From NCBI GenBank assembly GCA_015832175.1, contig WJXW01000012.1, positions 702,001 through 766,000 on the forward strand: 64,000 bases of DNA, in the 5' to 3' direction. The notes under the pieces were generated by a model. That model made no database searches. It was not told the DNA's origin and saw only the letters and a program-made list of their open reading frames with translations. Origin of the DNA: Paraphaeosphaeria minitans (taxonomy: Eukaryota > Ascomycota > Dothideomycetes > Pleosporales > Didymosphaeriaceae). Of this stretch, positions 24,593 through 37,776 are shown in pieces. A program made the position numbers and the translations under genes. Within the stretch, counting starts at the first letter, position 1. The number at the start of each line of letters is the position of its first letter.

Positions 24593-24808
24593 TGTAATAG
24601 GTAGATTATAATATTATTATAGTGTTATAGTATCTAGCGCTAAAGCCTTATAGAGGGTCTGTGCGCTAAGTAAGCTAGCTACGTAAAACCTACACTATGC
24701 GTTAACTTAACACAAGACAAGTATTATTCTATTAATATTATTAGAGTTATCCTTTTACTATCCTTCCTAGTGTAAAGTAAGTACTATTGCCTATAACTAG
24801 ACCTTACA
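24593..24808 (+). repeat. 3' LTR of B1
   Basis: 216 bp, same length as the 5' LTR, ending ACCTTACA directly before the TSD CTAAG. It shows several private C-to-T and G-to-A differences from the 5' LTR. Confidence 0.93.
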
Positions 24809-27055
24809 CTAAGTATATAGCTAAGTTTTATAGATACACTATGTAACTTAACTAGGATAATAAATCTCTTTAGGATATGTACAAATAAGGACTTAAACAG
24901 AAACTACGTAAGAAACTCCTACGTAGTAGTGCACAAATTACTAACCTTAAAGAACTATATAAAGAAACTATTAGGATTAATAGAGAATAGTTTTTATTAT
25001 AATAAGAGCTCTACTATAACCCTAGGGCGATAAGCTTTAGATAACTAGCAAAAGTAGTTTATAAGAACCCTATTAGAATTGTCTAAAAGTAATAGCTAAG
25101 GAACTACTAGAGATACAAACTAATAGAAGATGTCTAGTTTAACTATATAGGTAAAAGAAAAAGAGAAAGAATAGGCCCTAAGTAGCCTAATAAACGCGTT
25201 TCTAATAGAAGTTAATAACTAATAACTAAGACCTGTAAATACTTTACATATAGTAAACTAGGCTATATAGCTAGGAACTATAGATTAAAGAACAAAGTCT
25301 ATTAAACTAAGTTAAATATACTAACTATTAAGGACTAAGAACCTAATAAGGAATAGGAAGTTATTACAACGCTATTTAGTTACTAACACGTTACACTAGA
25401 GCAAAGTAAGTAATTAGATTTACCTAACTTATAATTATATAAAGATCTAGAAGACAACTCTAATATATACTATAATATAGAAGACGTAGAAAAGATACTA
25501 AGATCTCCTACTCCTTACCTATAAAGTAGGCAGGAAGAAGACAACCCTATATTACCTAAGTATAAACTAAATGTTTAGGACTATATAGAACCCTACTAGG
25601 CACTAAAAGGGATGCGACCCTATAAAAATAAGGAATTAGACTACATACTAAAGTACTACCTAAACTACTAAAATCCTATACACTAATTCTGTATATAAAC
25701 GTATTGCAAAGAACTAATATGCGTATAATATAAAATAAAGAAAGAGAAGAATAAGAAATAACTTAAAAGAAAACTACGCTATAGATAGATATAGACAGAC
25801 TACTCTATTATAGCTTACAACAAATACCTCTAAGATAAATAATAAGTAAAATACTTTCCTTACTTTACACTAAAAGGTAACAAATGCTGCAATATACTTA
25901 TTAATAGAGACTATATATAACTATACTAGTACACGTGTCTAAACTAAAACTGCGAATACTACTATATAGCTAAATATTTAGACAGCTTTGTAAACTGCCT
26001 TACGTAAAAAGTAATAACAGAACTACTAATTTAACTAGTACATAGGAACAGTGAAGACTATAGGAGGAAAAACAGCAGAATATCCTTATAGAAAGAAGAA
26101 GACAATCTATACAAACTACATATTTAAGAATAATAATAGAAGCGGATGCTTAGAAACGTATACTAGGCACTAGAACTTAACTATAACCTATATAAATAGA
26201 TATCTTTTTTAGGCCTAAACTTATATAAGAAAACGCTTTTATTAAATTAAATGCTATAGTAAATATAGCATTAGTTAAGCTACTAGTATAGCTTAAAGAA
26301 ATATAGGCTTAAGCTCTTATAGACTTAAGAGTAGAAAGAAACTTTATATTTTATTAGACAGCAAGATAAGCAGGACTTATAATATTAAAGAAAAAAGTAC
26401 CCTATATTGTCTATATTACGAATAGATTCCTAATGCCTAAAACACCTTAGATATACTAGGAGGTTACTACTATAATAACAGTCTAAGAATATAAAAAGGA
26501 ACTTACCCTAGATATCTTACTAGGATCTAAGTATAAGTTAGTCTTAGGATTACCTTAGTTAATAATACACAACCTATAGATTAACTAGGGTATAAAGAAA
26601 ATATTATTTAAATGCTATAATTATATATTATAAGTAAAGCCTATACATTAACTAAAAATAATAGTAGATAAGGGAGTTATTAATAATATAATACTATAAC
26701 AAATAGTTAAAAAATTAAAGTATACCTTAGTAGACACTAGTAGGAACTACTAGGTTAAGAAATGTAAGAAGGAGAATAATAGTACACCCTTTACCTTACT
26801 AAGAGAGTATAGGAAATAGATATATATATTTATAGAAAAGGAAGGAAAAGCAAACCTACTAGAATATTAACCCTAGGATCTTATAATAGACCTAGAAAAA
26901 GGGAAGACGCCACCCTTTAAATTACTATATAGTAAGATAGGAGAAGAACTCCTTAAAGAACGTAATTTTATTAAGATAAACCTTAAGAAAGGATATATAT
27001 AACTATTAAAGTTACTAGTAGTAAGCCCTTTTATATTTATTAAGAAAAAGGATAG
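24809..27055 (+). pseudogene. A1 gag-protease-RT start, RIP-degraded
   Basis: Continues A1 after the B1 insertion. A gag zinc knuckle is readable as CKYFTYSKLGYIARN (about 25230-25285), the CX2CX4HX4C box with two Cys and the His changed. The region from about 26480 corresponds to protease. The start of reverse transcriptase, including a VVSPFIFIKKKD-like stretch (about 27020-27055), stops where the solo LTR-B interrupts it. Confidence 0.8.
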
Positions 27056-27060
27056 ATTAG

Positions 27061-27276
27061 TGTAATAGGTAGATTACGATATTATTGTGGTGTTGTGGTA
27101 TCTAGCGCTAAGGCCTTATAGAGGGTTTGTGCGCTAAGTGAGCTAGCTACGCAAAACCTACGCCGCGCGTTAACTTGACATAAGATAAGTATTATTCTAT
27201 TAATATTACTAGAGTCATCCTTTCACTCTCCTTCCTAGTGTGAAGCAAGTACTATTGCCTATAACTAGACCTCACA
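27061..27276 (+). repeat. Solo LTR of family B inside A1 reverse transcriptase
   Basis: A single 216-bp LTR-B starting TGTAATAGG and ending GACCTCACA, with perfect TSD ATTAG (27056-27060 and 27277-27281). The A1 reverse transcriptase frame continues on the other side. This is the product of insertion followed by LTR-LTR recombination. It keeps many CA/TG dinucleotides, so it carries less RIP than the LTRs of B1. Confidence 0.95.
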
Positions 27277-28769
27277 ATTAGACAGACTATACGTTAACTA
27301 CTAATAACTTAATAACATAATAATAAAGAACTAATATCTACTACTAAATATTGCAGAGCTACGAGATTAACTATCTTAAGCTAAGATATTTATAATAATA
27401 GATCTAAGAGACAGTTACTACCTTATATAAATTAAGAAAAGTAAAGAATAGAAAACAGTGTTTTAATCACGCTATAGGCTATTTAAATATAAGATTATAC
27501 TATTTAGACTTACAAATGCACTAGCAGCTTTTATAGCACTTATTAATAACGTACTCTATAAACATCTAGACATATTTATTATCGCGTATATAGACAATAT
27601 CCTTATTCTTTCTAAAAACAAATTAAACTACACTAAGTATGTATAGATAGTACTAAAAGCACTAGATAAAGCATGCCTTCACATTAAACTTAAAAAATAT
27701 AAGTTTAACGTTAAATAACTTAAATTCCTAGGACATATTATTACTATAGAAGGAATTAAGATGGCACTAAGTAAAGTTAAATGTATTAAGAACTAGCTAA
27801 TACTAAAGATAGCTAAGAACATCTAAGAATTCTTAGAAATAGATTTAACTAATAATTTATCTAAAATTATGTAAAGGTCACAATACCTTTAATAAATCTT
27901 ATAAAGAAAGATAGACCCTTTAAATAGACAAATAAGTGTAAAATGTTGTTCTAACTCCTTAAGATAGTATATATTATAGAACCTATCCTTATTTATATTA
28001 GAAGCGATAAACTACTACGCTTTAAAATAGACACTAGTAATCTTACGCTAGGCGCCTACGCTAAATAAGATTGTAATAGTAAATAGCACCTAATTACTTA
28101 TTACTTATATAAATTTAATAACGCTAAAACACGATATAACGTATATAATAAAGAACTCTACGCTATTATTAAAGCTTTAAAGTACTAGAGAATTTACGCA
28201 ATTAGCTACTTAACGCTAGAAATCTATATAGATTATAAGAACTTTCTAAGGTTCACAACAATAAAAGAACTTACGCTATAATAACAAAGATAATTACAGA
28301 CTACTAGGTAGTATAAGTTTAAAATTATCTATATAGCTAGAAAAGAAAATAGTAGAGTAAACGCTCTTAGCTAATAAAGTAATTAAGTAAGAGAAAAGGC
28401 AAAAACTTTCTCTATAATTCTTTATAAAGCTAAAGATAGATCTCTAGAACTAATAGTAGAACTAAATTAACTTTTAGTAATTAACTAAGAAGTTCTAGAA
28501 TATTTATAGACTAAGATTATCTAATAATACTACAATAATCCTATATACAGACAGCTAGGCATTACAAAAATTATAGAACTTATTTAAAGAAGTTACACCT
28601 TTAAAGGAATTAAAGAAGCTATAATAACTTACATCTATAAATGTGCAGAATACTAGAGAAATAAACATAGTATATATTTTAAATATAAAGAGATATAAGC
28701 AATTAGAATACTAACAGCACTATAGGAAGATATTACTATAGATTTTGTTATAGGAATTTTAAACTCTAA
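27277..28769 (+). pseudogene. A1 reverse transcriptase, RNase H and integrase start, degraded
   Basis: Reverse transcriptase with IIIDLRDSYYLI (about 27400), LFRLTNALAAF (about 27505-27540) and AYIDNILILS (about 27580-27610, the YIDDILIFS box). RNase H is near 28000-28300 and the first part of integrase near 28560-28769. It is broken at 28770 by copia element C1. Confidence 0.85.
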
Positions 28770-28774
28770 GGATC

Positions 28775-28969
28775 TGTTGTGGTAAAAAGGGCTCGAACTA
28801 TCACAGGATATTCAGGAGCAGAGTTGTAAAGAATACAAAGAGCTAATTGTAGGAAAGGATGCCAAAAGGGCAGACTATATATAAAAGAAACAAGCCTCTT
28901 AGCAAGAATCCTGTGATCTAAATTAGTGGATCTAGAAAGAATCACAGAAGTAAGTGTTTTACTTTAACA
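28775..28969 (-). repeat. 3' LTR of C1
   Basis: 195 bp; on the plus strand it starts TGTTGTGGTAAAAAGGGCTC and ends TTACTTTAACA. It retains many CA/TG sites, unlike the interior. Other copies: 35898-36092, 48007-48201, 49408-49602, 56560-56754. Confidence 0.93.
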
Positions 28970-28977
28970 CACCCCCT

Positions 28978-29003
28978 AGGTGATCGCTTAAAGCGGATCA
29001 CCT
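28978..29003. repeat. 26-bp palindrome just inside the C1 3' LTR
   Basis: Arms AGGTGATC and GATCACCT enclose GCTTAAAGCG, itself nearly self-complementary, so the whole can fold into one stem. It lies 9 bp from the LTR, next to the purine tract. It is partly preserved in C3 (near 48210) and more RIP-eroded in C2 (near 56525-56550). Confidence 0.75.
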
Positions 29004-30700
29004 ATCCTAAGAAGTAATTTATAATTATCTAAATCCTTTCTAAAGATCTTTAAAAAACTGTCTAAAGGCTGTTTAAAGATTAAAAAACTATTAAGAATTG
29101 TTCTTCTAAATCTCCTTATCTTAAGAACAGCGATTCTATTATCCCCTACTTATTATAATAGTAAAACAATCACTATTTACCTTTTAAATTATAAATCCTA
29201 TTGTGAATCGTGTCTAGAATCTTGTCTTCTAGTGGGTTAGGAGCTTATAAGCGTGGCACAAAGGCCTAGAGCGTAAACGCTTTTATTCTACTGCTCTTTT
29301 TACTTACTTTCTATTAACTATAAAGTAATTTCCCCGCTCTTACTAGCTAGTAAGTATAATAGGCAGGCGTGTTTTAATTAGAAAGGAGTAGTAGTAAGAG
29401 AAATAAGTAGTAAGAAAGGAGCGCATTTGGCGCTTAATAATTAGATAGGTAGTAGAGTATATAAGCCCTTTACTAGCGCTTAATCTTCTCTCTTTAATCT
29501 TTTACTTTTAACGCTTTAACCTCCTATCTAATTTAAGCCTACTAGTTTAAGCTTTTAAATCTTACTACCTTATAGTAGGTTATCTTCTTCTAATTATTAC
29601 CTTACGCTCTTTCTATTATTTAGAGCTTTACTAACTCTTTTAGATATCTAATAACCTAGCTAAAGCACACGTAGTAAAGGCTACAAAAACTACTAAATAA
29701 AGCTCCTAATTCTCTTACTAAGATTTTTCTACTCTACTAGCTCCTCCTATTCTAGCTCTAGGCCCCTAGCGATCACTTAGTGCTCTTAGATAAGTAAGCT
29801 ACTTAGGCTACTTAAAAGGAGCTCTAGTAGGAAAGAGTAATAGACATTACTATAATAACGCTTTAAGCTTAGGTAGGCGCTACTATACCTATTTTACCTA
29901 CTTTTACACTACTATGTATAAAGTTATCCTATTACTTTAGCTAATTTTGCTAATTATTTCTATAGCTAGCCGTATATTTAGACTCTAGCTATGAATTTTA
30001 TCTACTATTAACTATTAGAGGGTGCTAATGTAAGCTTTTATCTTAAAATTTATTCTAGGTTTAGCTAATACTTTTTATAGGAGAGGCTAATTACTAAGCT
30101 GCGTAAGAGGGTTAAAGTGGCTTTATAAGCTCTTCTTTCTACTAGTAGTTAGGAGAAGTAAGCTTAGTATATAGCTACTATTCTACTCCCTCCCTCCTAG
30201 CTAATTCTTAGTAGAGGATAGGGTAATTGCCCTCCTATTTTACCTATTAAGGAGCAGCGCAGTCGCAGCTAATACCTTAATTAAAATAGCTAGATAAGCG
30301 GCCTATTAGCTCTAAAGTAGAGTAGAGGCTAGGTAAGTGCTTCTCCTCCTACTAATTAAAGGAGGGGAGGCTAGAGTGAGCTATTACCTACTGCTAATTA
30401 AAGGAGAGGTAGAGGAGGTAGATAGGGTAAGGAATTACCTACTATAAAGAGGAGGAGAGAAGGAGAATAGGGAGAATCTTCTACTACTAATTATAGGGGA
30501 GATTCTTGCACCCCTGTAATTAAGTAGAGGAGGAAGAGGGTCTATATACTTATAGATAAGCTCTTTAATCTCCTCTTTCTCTAATTCCTATTCTCTTTCT
30601 AATTTTTTCTTTTTTTTCTTTTTTTTTTCTTGTTTCCTGGCTCTAAATTAATAATTCTAGGTAGTTAATAGATTATTTCTCTACTTACCTACTCTTATTC
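29004..30700 (-). other. C1 3' non-coding region
   Basis: About 1.7 kb between the end of pol and the 3' LTR, with no domain recognised. It is less AT-rich than the pol part and holds a long T/C tract near 30590-30640. Relative to C1, fragment C3 lacks about 0.5 kb here (29740-30230), joining at 48960. Confidence 0.55.
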
Positions 30701-30719
30701 TGTAATTATTATGCTCGCA

Positions 30720-33700
30720 TTTTATAGATTTAATAGCCTTTTAAATCTATTAAACTACTAATAAGTAAGAGCCTTTGTAAGGCTATCTACTAGCATTTCG
30801 CTAGTTAAAAGATATTCTACTTAAAACAATCCTTTTACATGCTCTTACTGTAACCACATATTCTAAATATCTATATAGCGCAGTTAAGTAGTAATTCTTT
30901 TGTTCTTTCTAATTACTAAACAAATAGTTTAAAGATTATTGCAATAGACCTTCTATAAAGGTCCTAGATCTAGAGTAAGCTTAGTAAAGAATCTCTTAAT
31001 TGCTATAGCTTCTTTACTTATATATTTAAGCGCTAGAAGCTCTGCTTCTATTGTTAAAGTAGTAATTATATTCTGTTAAGCTGCTTTCTATAGGATAGCT
31101 CCTCTAAACAATAGGATAATATATCTATAGGAAGATCGCCGTGATATTAGATTATTAGCGAATAAGGTATCTCCACATATTAGTAGATTAGGTCTATTGT
31201 AGCCACTAAAGACTATAGCCTACTATCTAGTTTAATAGAGGTAAAGGATTACATAATTAATAGCAGTAAAGTGTTCTTTACTTAGATTTGTTAGAAAGTG
31301 TAATAGCTTTAACACTGCAAAGGCTATATCTAGGCGTAGTATAATTGCTATGTAGAGAGCTAATCCTACCTCTTCTTAAAAGAGCTTTATTTATTAAGAA
31401 GTAGCTTCTCCTATGCTTAGAACAAGATCTTCTACTAATAGAGGTGTAGGAGGGAAGCTCCTAGAGTTTAAAAGGTTAAACTTTTTCGTGATCTTATTAA
31501 TGTAGGTATTATAGACTAGAGAAATTAATTTTACTTCTCTATCCCTAATTACTTAAACACCTAGGAACTACTCTACTAGTTCTTTTAATTTAATCTTGTA
31601 TTTATTTGCAATCTTCTTCTAAAAATCTAGGGCTTCTTTCTCTTTACTTTTATAATAGAGAAGAAGAATGTTGTTAATATAAAATAGAATAATAATACTT
31701 TAATTACTGTTAAAGAAAAGGTATAGCTCTTCTAGCAAAGCTAAGAGTCTATAAGATTAAAGTAATTCTGTAAATTCCTTATACTAAAGAAGTAGTAAAT
31801 CTCTTAAGCTATATAAAGCTTAATTTAATCTTACATACTTTCTTGGCTTTTTAAAACTATTAGGTAATTTAGAAGTTACTAGATTAGCGGCTATAATAAG
31901 AGTATTTAGAAACACTCCTACTATATTAAATTATAAGATTTCTAGATTAAATTCTGCTGCCAGAGCTACAGCTAATTAAAAAGATCTTACTACTAGGGTA
32001 GCAGTATAGGTGGAGTAGAGAGTATTCTTTTTCTAAAAATCTCCTCTTATAATAATTTAAGCTTTACACTTTTTAAAGTATCTATTTTAATTAAACTTGT
32101 AGGTAAAAACCTACTTTAAAGGGAGTAGTCGCTCTAACACTTCTAATTATTTAATCTCTGTCTAGGTACCTTTATCTTGTAAAGTTAAGATCTCCTTATA
32201 AGCGGCAAGGAGGAATAGCTTCCTATATAGATAATTGTAAAGGTGTTTCTATAGGGTTAGCTCTAGTGTAAGCTTATCTCTATAAGTCTGAGCTGCATAA
32301 GACGCTCTAGGCGCCTTTCTAAGTATAGAAGCGAATACTATTGTATTTAGTGTGATATATTCTTCTTGCTTAGACTAGGCCTCTACTACTCTTAGTATAA
32401 ACGTGTGCTCTAATATTGCATTAAAATCACTTTAAAGATAATTAGTAATTAGTGTATAAGCACCTAACTTCTACCTACCCCCTAGCTAATTGTCCTAATT
32501 ATTTTGCTTCCTTAATCTTTATAATAGTAGATAGCAATTTATTAGTTAGTTAATTTCTAGTACTTTACTATAATTTTGCCTACTTATTCTACTTACCTCT
32601 AGATAGATCTGCCTTTGCCTTTAGCGCGCTAGTAGGTTATCTACTTTATCTAGCGTAATTAAGTTATCTGCGCTAGGTTAATTAGTAACCTAATTAGTTT
32701 CTACTAATAAATAGGGTATTAAATCCCTAGATTCTAGCGGGCTAGCTCTCCTAGTAGTGTTCTAGTGGCTGCTAGATATCTCTTAATTACTTAACAGATT
32801 ACCCCTAAAATTACCTAGCTCTAGTGTCTAATTAGGGGTTATAAGTCCTATGCTTCTTTTTCTACTTAAGCGAATTCTTAGCTGCTAGCTAGCTAAGCCT
32901 ATAGCTTGCTTAGTAGTAGGTACTTTAGGTTCTTAATTACTTAGCTAGCCTACTTTGCTTTTAATTACCTAAGGGTTACCTATAGGTCTAGTAGTAGTTC
33001 TTGTATACTTATTTGTTTTAGGAAGAATATTAAGCGCGTCTTTATACGCTTCTCCTAGATTATTTAGCTCTCCTTCTTAGAGGCTTTTTACTATTTTTAA
33101 CGCTTCTATCTTTAGAATAGATTATTCCTTTAATCCTTTATAGAATAAGGACTTATTAAACTTTACATTTTGTGTAGTAATTACCTAATTAAGCTAAGGA
33201 ATCTATATTTAGTAGATATTAGAAGCTTTATAGCCTACTAAGTATCTAATATAGCCCCTAGGATTCACTTTAAATCCTCTTCTGTCTTACCTAGCTGCAC
33301 GCTCTTAATCTAAAGGGTAAGCTTAGTAGCTATAGGCGTAGACAGCACTCTAGTTTAAATAAAGATTAGCTATTCTATGTTATATTTTTACTAGTTTAAA
33401 ATAACAAAAATATTATCTAAACTAAGTATCTAACGTTTTATTAGGTAATTAATAGCCTAATACTAGGCTAGAAATTATTCCTTAGAGCTAGCATGCCGCT
33501 TATATAATCTTAGGCTAGAGATTTAATAGCAGATTTACGCTTATTTGTATTTTAATTACTTTTGTTATAAGCTCCTAGCCTACTCTTTCTGTAGCGCTAT
33601 TAGGCTTATGCGTATAGGGCGGTAGTCTGCTAATTGTTATCTTTTCCTAATTAGCCCAAAATTTATACTAGGATTTCCCTCTCTATAGAAGTGTTGCTAT

Positions 33701-35880
33701 ATTATTATCCTAGTAGATTTTTATAATTTAAAGCTTGTATTTTGTATTAACAAGAGCTAAGAAATCCTATTACACTCTTATTATTTTAGAAAGCGTCTTT
33801 ATTCTAAGATTAAAAATATAAGGTTTCTTGCTAAAATCTTCTTTAATTAGTAAAACCTAGTTTTCTCTATTTTAAGTAGTAGGCATATTAAATAGATCCT
33901 AGGATAATAAGTAAAATAGCCTAAGTAATTATTCTCTAGGTCTCCTAGAGATTACCTAGATTACGTGTATAGTAGTACAGTGCTCGTAATCCTTCTTTAA
34001 TATTCTAGTGATTTTTACACCTTAGGCTGCAGTTACTAGAGCTTATAGGGCTCTACTTTCTACATGCCCTACTTAAAGGTGCTAGAGGTCCTTAGAATCT
34101 AATCTCTTAATATTAACCTAGGATAATCCTTTAGTAGTTACACTTATAATAATTAGACAAGAGTAGATTAGCTTATATTATAGGAAAGTAAAGTTATACT
34201 TGTATCTTAGGTCTACTAAAATAACGCTTTATTCTAGGCTTCTAATTCTAAGAGTGTAATCTAAACTAAGGTACTATATCTTTACTTTCTTTAAAAGAGC
34301 TTCTAATATAATATTTATATAAAAGCCTTCTACTACTTTTACTCCTTAAAGCAGCAGATCTTCTATAAATCTCTTATTTTTCCTATATAAAGCGTTCTTA
34401 ATTAGTCTATTACTAATTCCTAAGATTAGGAGGCTTTATGTACCTACCTCTACACTCTCGTTTAATAATTAAAACGTCCTAGGAATAAGTCTTTTGCGAT
34501 TGTTAACTAGGTAAACTGCTATAGCACTGTCTAGTATTATATATTCTAATAGAGGATGAGCGTTAGAATGTAGAGTAGAATAGACACCTAATACTCTATT
34601 GTCTGTAGGCAGATTGAATAGGTTTAGTAGAGTAGTAGTAATACTACTAGGATATTTAATAGTCTTAGTAGAGGATTATTTCTTATTCTATCTTACCTTT
34701 GTAATCGCATTACGAAGGTTTAACCACTTAGGCTACTTAAGTTAATTAAGAATCTCTAATTTTTCTTTATTAGTGAGATTAAATAACAATGTTCTATTCT
34801 AGAGTAATCTAGCTATCGCGGTTTAAAGTCTTTAGCACTCTATTAGTTTCTACCTATAAGTATAGGGCTTATAGGGACAGTTTAGTTGTTTCTTTGTCTA
34901 ATTAGACAAACTAGAACTATTAGAGTTAGTAGATTGTCTTAATAATCTATTAAAAGTGGCGAATACCCTACTTATTTTATTAGAACTAGATTAGATTAAA
35001 TGCTCCTAGATAAGCGCCAAAAATACCTTTTCTAGATTGTCTAGCATAATCTAATTCTATCCTAGCGTCTTATTCTAGATTAGCTATTAGTTTATTAATT
35101 AGGCCTAATCTGGTGCTATACGCGCGGCGATTATATTTAGGAAATTTTAGGTAGTAAGTGGTCCGCTAATTTTGCTAATTAAGTAGGTCTTTACTTTTTA
35201 ATAGAGGAGCTACTATTCTTTAAACTAGGTCTTAGGACTTTGTCTTACCTACTTAGCCTTCTTAAGATAAGCGCAGTATAAAGCTTAAACATTATTCTAT
35301 ATAGCTTTTTTATTTAATGCGAGATCTTCCTTTAAGAGTTAAATTAGGGACTAAAGTGTAGTTTGGCGTGTATTAACTAGAGTAATTATGGTAGGAGCAA
35401 GTAGATTAGGCAATACTATAGTGTTTACCTAAGTCTAGAGATTCTGTATCTTAGTATAGTCTACTTACTAGTCTAAAACTGCTGCTCTATATTCTACTAT
35501 CTGTAAAGGAAAGCTCTTTTTATCTATTTTATACTTAGTAAGCTCTGCTTTGTATAATTAAATACTTGCTACAAAGGCTATATCTGTAATTAGTAATAAT
35601 TTCTGTAAGAGCGGAGGTTGTTCTAGCTTTACGTAATTAATTGCTAGAGCGTTAATCGCCTCTAGGTTAATTTAGTTCTAGATTCCTTTTAAGTTTACTT
35701 AGAATTAAAGCTAGACAAACTAGTAGGGCTAACTAGCGCGATTAATAAGCTATACTTCTGCTATTTTAACAATTTTTGTAATTAGAAATAGGGGCTTATA
35801 TTATAGAGAGGTTTTAAATAGAGTGTTGTATAATAATTTAAGCGTTACTAAATAGGCAGGGAGAATTGTCCTACGTTCTA
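30720..35880 (-). pseudogene. C1 copia gag-pol, RIP-degraded
   Basis: On the minus strand, reading from 35880 downward: gag, protease, integrase (PLYTYKPNSA-like YxPExNG box near 33590-33630), reverse transcriptase with FYINNILLL (about 31660-31695, the YVDDILL box with Asp changed to Asn) and RNase H (TTEAELLAL-like, near 31030-31060). Integrase before reverse transcriptase marks Ty1/copia. It aligns throughout with C2. Stop codons at former Gln and Trp codons make it dead. Confidence 0.85.
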
Positions 35881-35897
35881 AGCGCTAGGCTTATAAC

Positions 35898-36092
35898 TGT
35901 TATAGTAAAAAGGGCTCAAACTATTATAGAATATTTAGGAGCAGAGTTGTAAAGAATACAAAGAGCTAATTATAGGAAAGGATACTAAAAGGGCAGACTA
36001 TATACAAAAGAAACGAGCCTCTTGGCAAGAATCCCGTGATCTAAATCAGTGGATCCAGAAAGAATCACAGAAGTGAGTGTTTTACTTTAACA
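35898..36092 (-). repeat. 5' LTR of C1
   Basis: 195 bp, TGTTATAG to CTTTAACA on the plus strand, directly followed by the TSD GGATC. The sequence just inside it, read on the minus strand, is GTTATAAGCCTAGCGC, the probable primer-binding side. Confidence 0.93.
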
Positions 36093-37150
36093 GGATCTAA
36101 TAATAGGAATTAAATATAACAGTATACTAGTAATACTCTATTAACTAACTAAGTATATTAAGCTTATTCTATACCTTAAAAGAATAATAGTAAAGGAACT
36201 CACTTTTCTTATTCTAGACTAACTAATTAGATACTACAGAATCCTAAAAATAATTATTAGCGACAGAGACAAGCTCTTTATATTAAATTATTAGACAACG
36301 CTTATAGCCCTACTTAGAACAAAACAAAAGCTATTAACAGCTTACTATCTATAAATAGACAGACAGACAGAACGTATAAACTAAACTATAGAAACGTACC
36401 TACGCATCTACTATAATAGTTAGAAGAATAACTAGGTTTTAGTACTACTTATAGTATAGTTAGCCTATAATAATAAAGTATTAGTAGTATTAGGATATAC
36501 ACTATTCTATATAAACTATAGAAGACACCCACATCTCCTTAATTAATAATTTCCTACGATAATTAAAGCAAAAGAAGCTATAGATATAGTAAAAAATATA
36601 AAAAAAATACACTAATAACTTTAAAAGAATCTTAAGAAAGCTTAGTAGCAATTAATTTCTTACTAAAATTAAAAATTAAAAATAGCACCTTAGCTAAAGA
36701 AGGGGGATAAAGCATATCTACTTATAAAAAACCTTTAAACTTAGAAAAAGAAAAACAAGAAACTAGATTATACTAAAATTAGACTATTTTATATTTCTAA
36801 GTAAATATTACTAGTAAACTATAAGTTAGAACTACTACTAGATATAAAGATACACCTAGTATTTCACATATTACTACTAGAACTAGTAGACCCTAATACA
36901 CTAGTTATAACTGCCTTCTACTACAGAACTAAGGAAGAAAATAAATTTAAGGTTAAAAGAATTCTAAGTTATAATTAGTATAGTAACGTGTACGTTATTA
37001 AGTAAAAAAGTTACCTACATAGTAAAAATACTTAGGAACTAGAGAACTACTTAGGAAACTATTAATAAAAGATTAAAGAATGCTACTAATAACTTACATA
37101 GTATAATAATATTTATATCTAAAATAGTAAAGGCACTAGATTATTCTAGA
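36093..37150 (+). pseudogene. A1 integrase end and chromodomain, degraded
   Basis: Integrase resumes after C1. HLVFHILLLELVDPNT (about 36850-36900) is the INPVFHVSLLEP-type end of gypsy integrases. A chromodomain follows (about 36945-37060): FKVKRIL, then YVIK and HSKNTQELENY-like residues corresponding to YLVKWKGY and ENTWEP. A is therefore also a chromovirus. Confidence 0.82.
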
Positions 37151-37776
37151 ATTCTAATAAGAAATCCTTGAAAGCTCTCTATATTATAGGGGATAAAAAA
37201 GGACCTAAAGAAGTCTTATTAACTACTAGATTAATAGCCTTCTAAAATTTAGCCTCTTTAATATTTTTTTTCTTAACTACTATTATATTCTTAGCACGCT
37301 TATTTAGTAAGTCTATTTACTAACGTAACTAATCTTTATATATATATGTAACTTATAATTTCTCTAATACCTCTTTATAGGCTTTAAATATAGCCTTCTA
37401 TATTTCTTTTAACTCTTTTATTTATATACGTAATTTCTCTTTCTCTATTAATAAACACTTAAACTTAGACTTTAAAACGCGTATATTATAATATTAACCT
37501 TAATAAATATATTCTTTATATTTTCTAGACTAAACGTAAACCTTATAAATATAGTTATATTTTATACATATTGAGTATTTCTTAACTATAACTTTGCTAA
37601 AGGAATTAATAAAATTAGTTAAGTAATAGTAATAGGTAGTACTAGACTTAGAAAGTTATTAGGGCATAATATAAGTAAGCTAACACTACTTATAATGTAA
37701 GGCAAGCTTAAGTTATAACTAGGCATAAGATATAGTTACATAATTTAAGAATAAATTCTAGTAAGGAGGGAGATAA
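37151..37776 (+). other. A1 3' region before the LTR
   Basis: About 600 bp with no domain recognised on the plus strand, ending in the purine tract AAGGAGGGAGATAA directly before the 3' LTR. Confidence 0.6.

Larger units (their letters stand above)
18244..24808 (+). mobile_element. Ty3/gypsy chromovirus element B1, inserted in A1
   Basis: A 6565-bp element with 216-bp LTRs and a perfect TSD CTAAG (18239-18243 and 24809-24813). Joining the flanks across it restores the sequence present uninterrupted in A3 near 57900. A purine-rich tract AGAGGGGGAGGTTC (24579-24592) lies directly before the 3' LTR, fixing the plus orientation. It is heavily RIP-mutated. Confidence 0.95.
28775..36092 (-). mobile_element. 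Ty1/copia element C1, inserted in A1 integrase
   Basis: A 7318-bp element with 195-bp LTRs and a perfect TSD GGATC (28770-28774 and 36093-36097). Coding is on the minus strand, with integrase before reverse transcriptase, the copia order. A purine-rich CTAGGGGGTG on the minus strand directly beside the 28775-28969 LTR marks that LTR as the 3' one. Confidence 0.93.
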
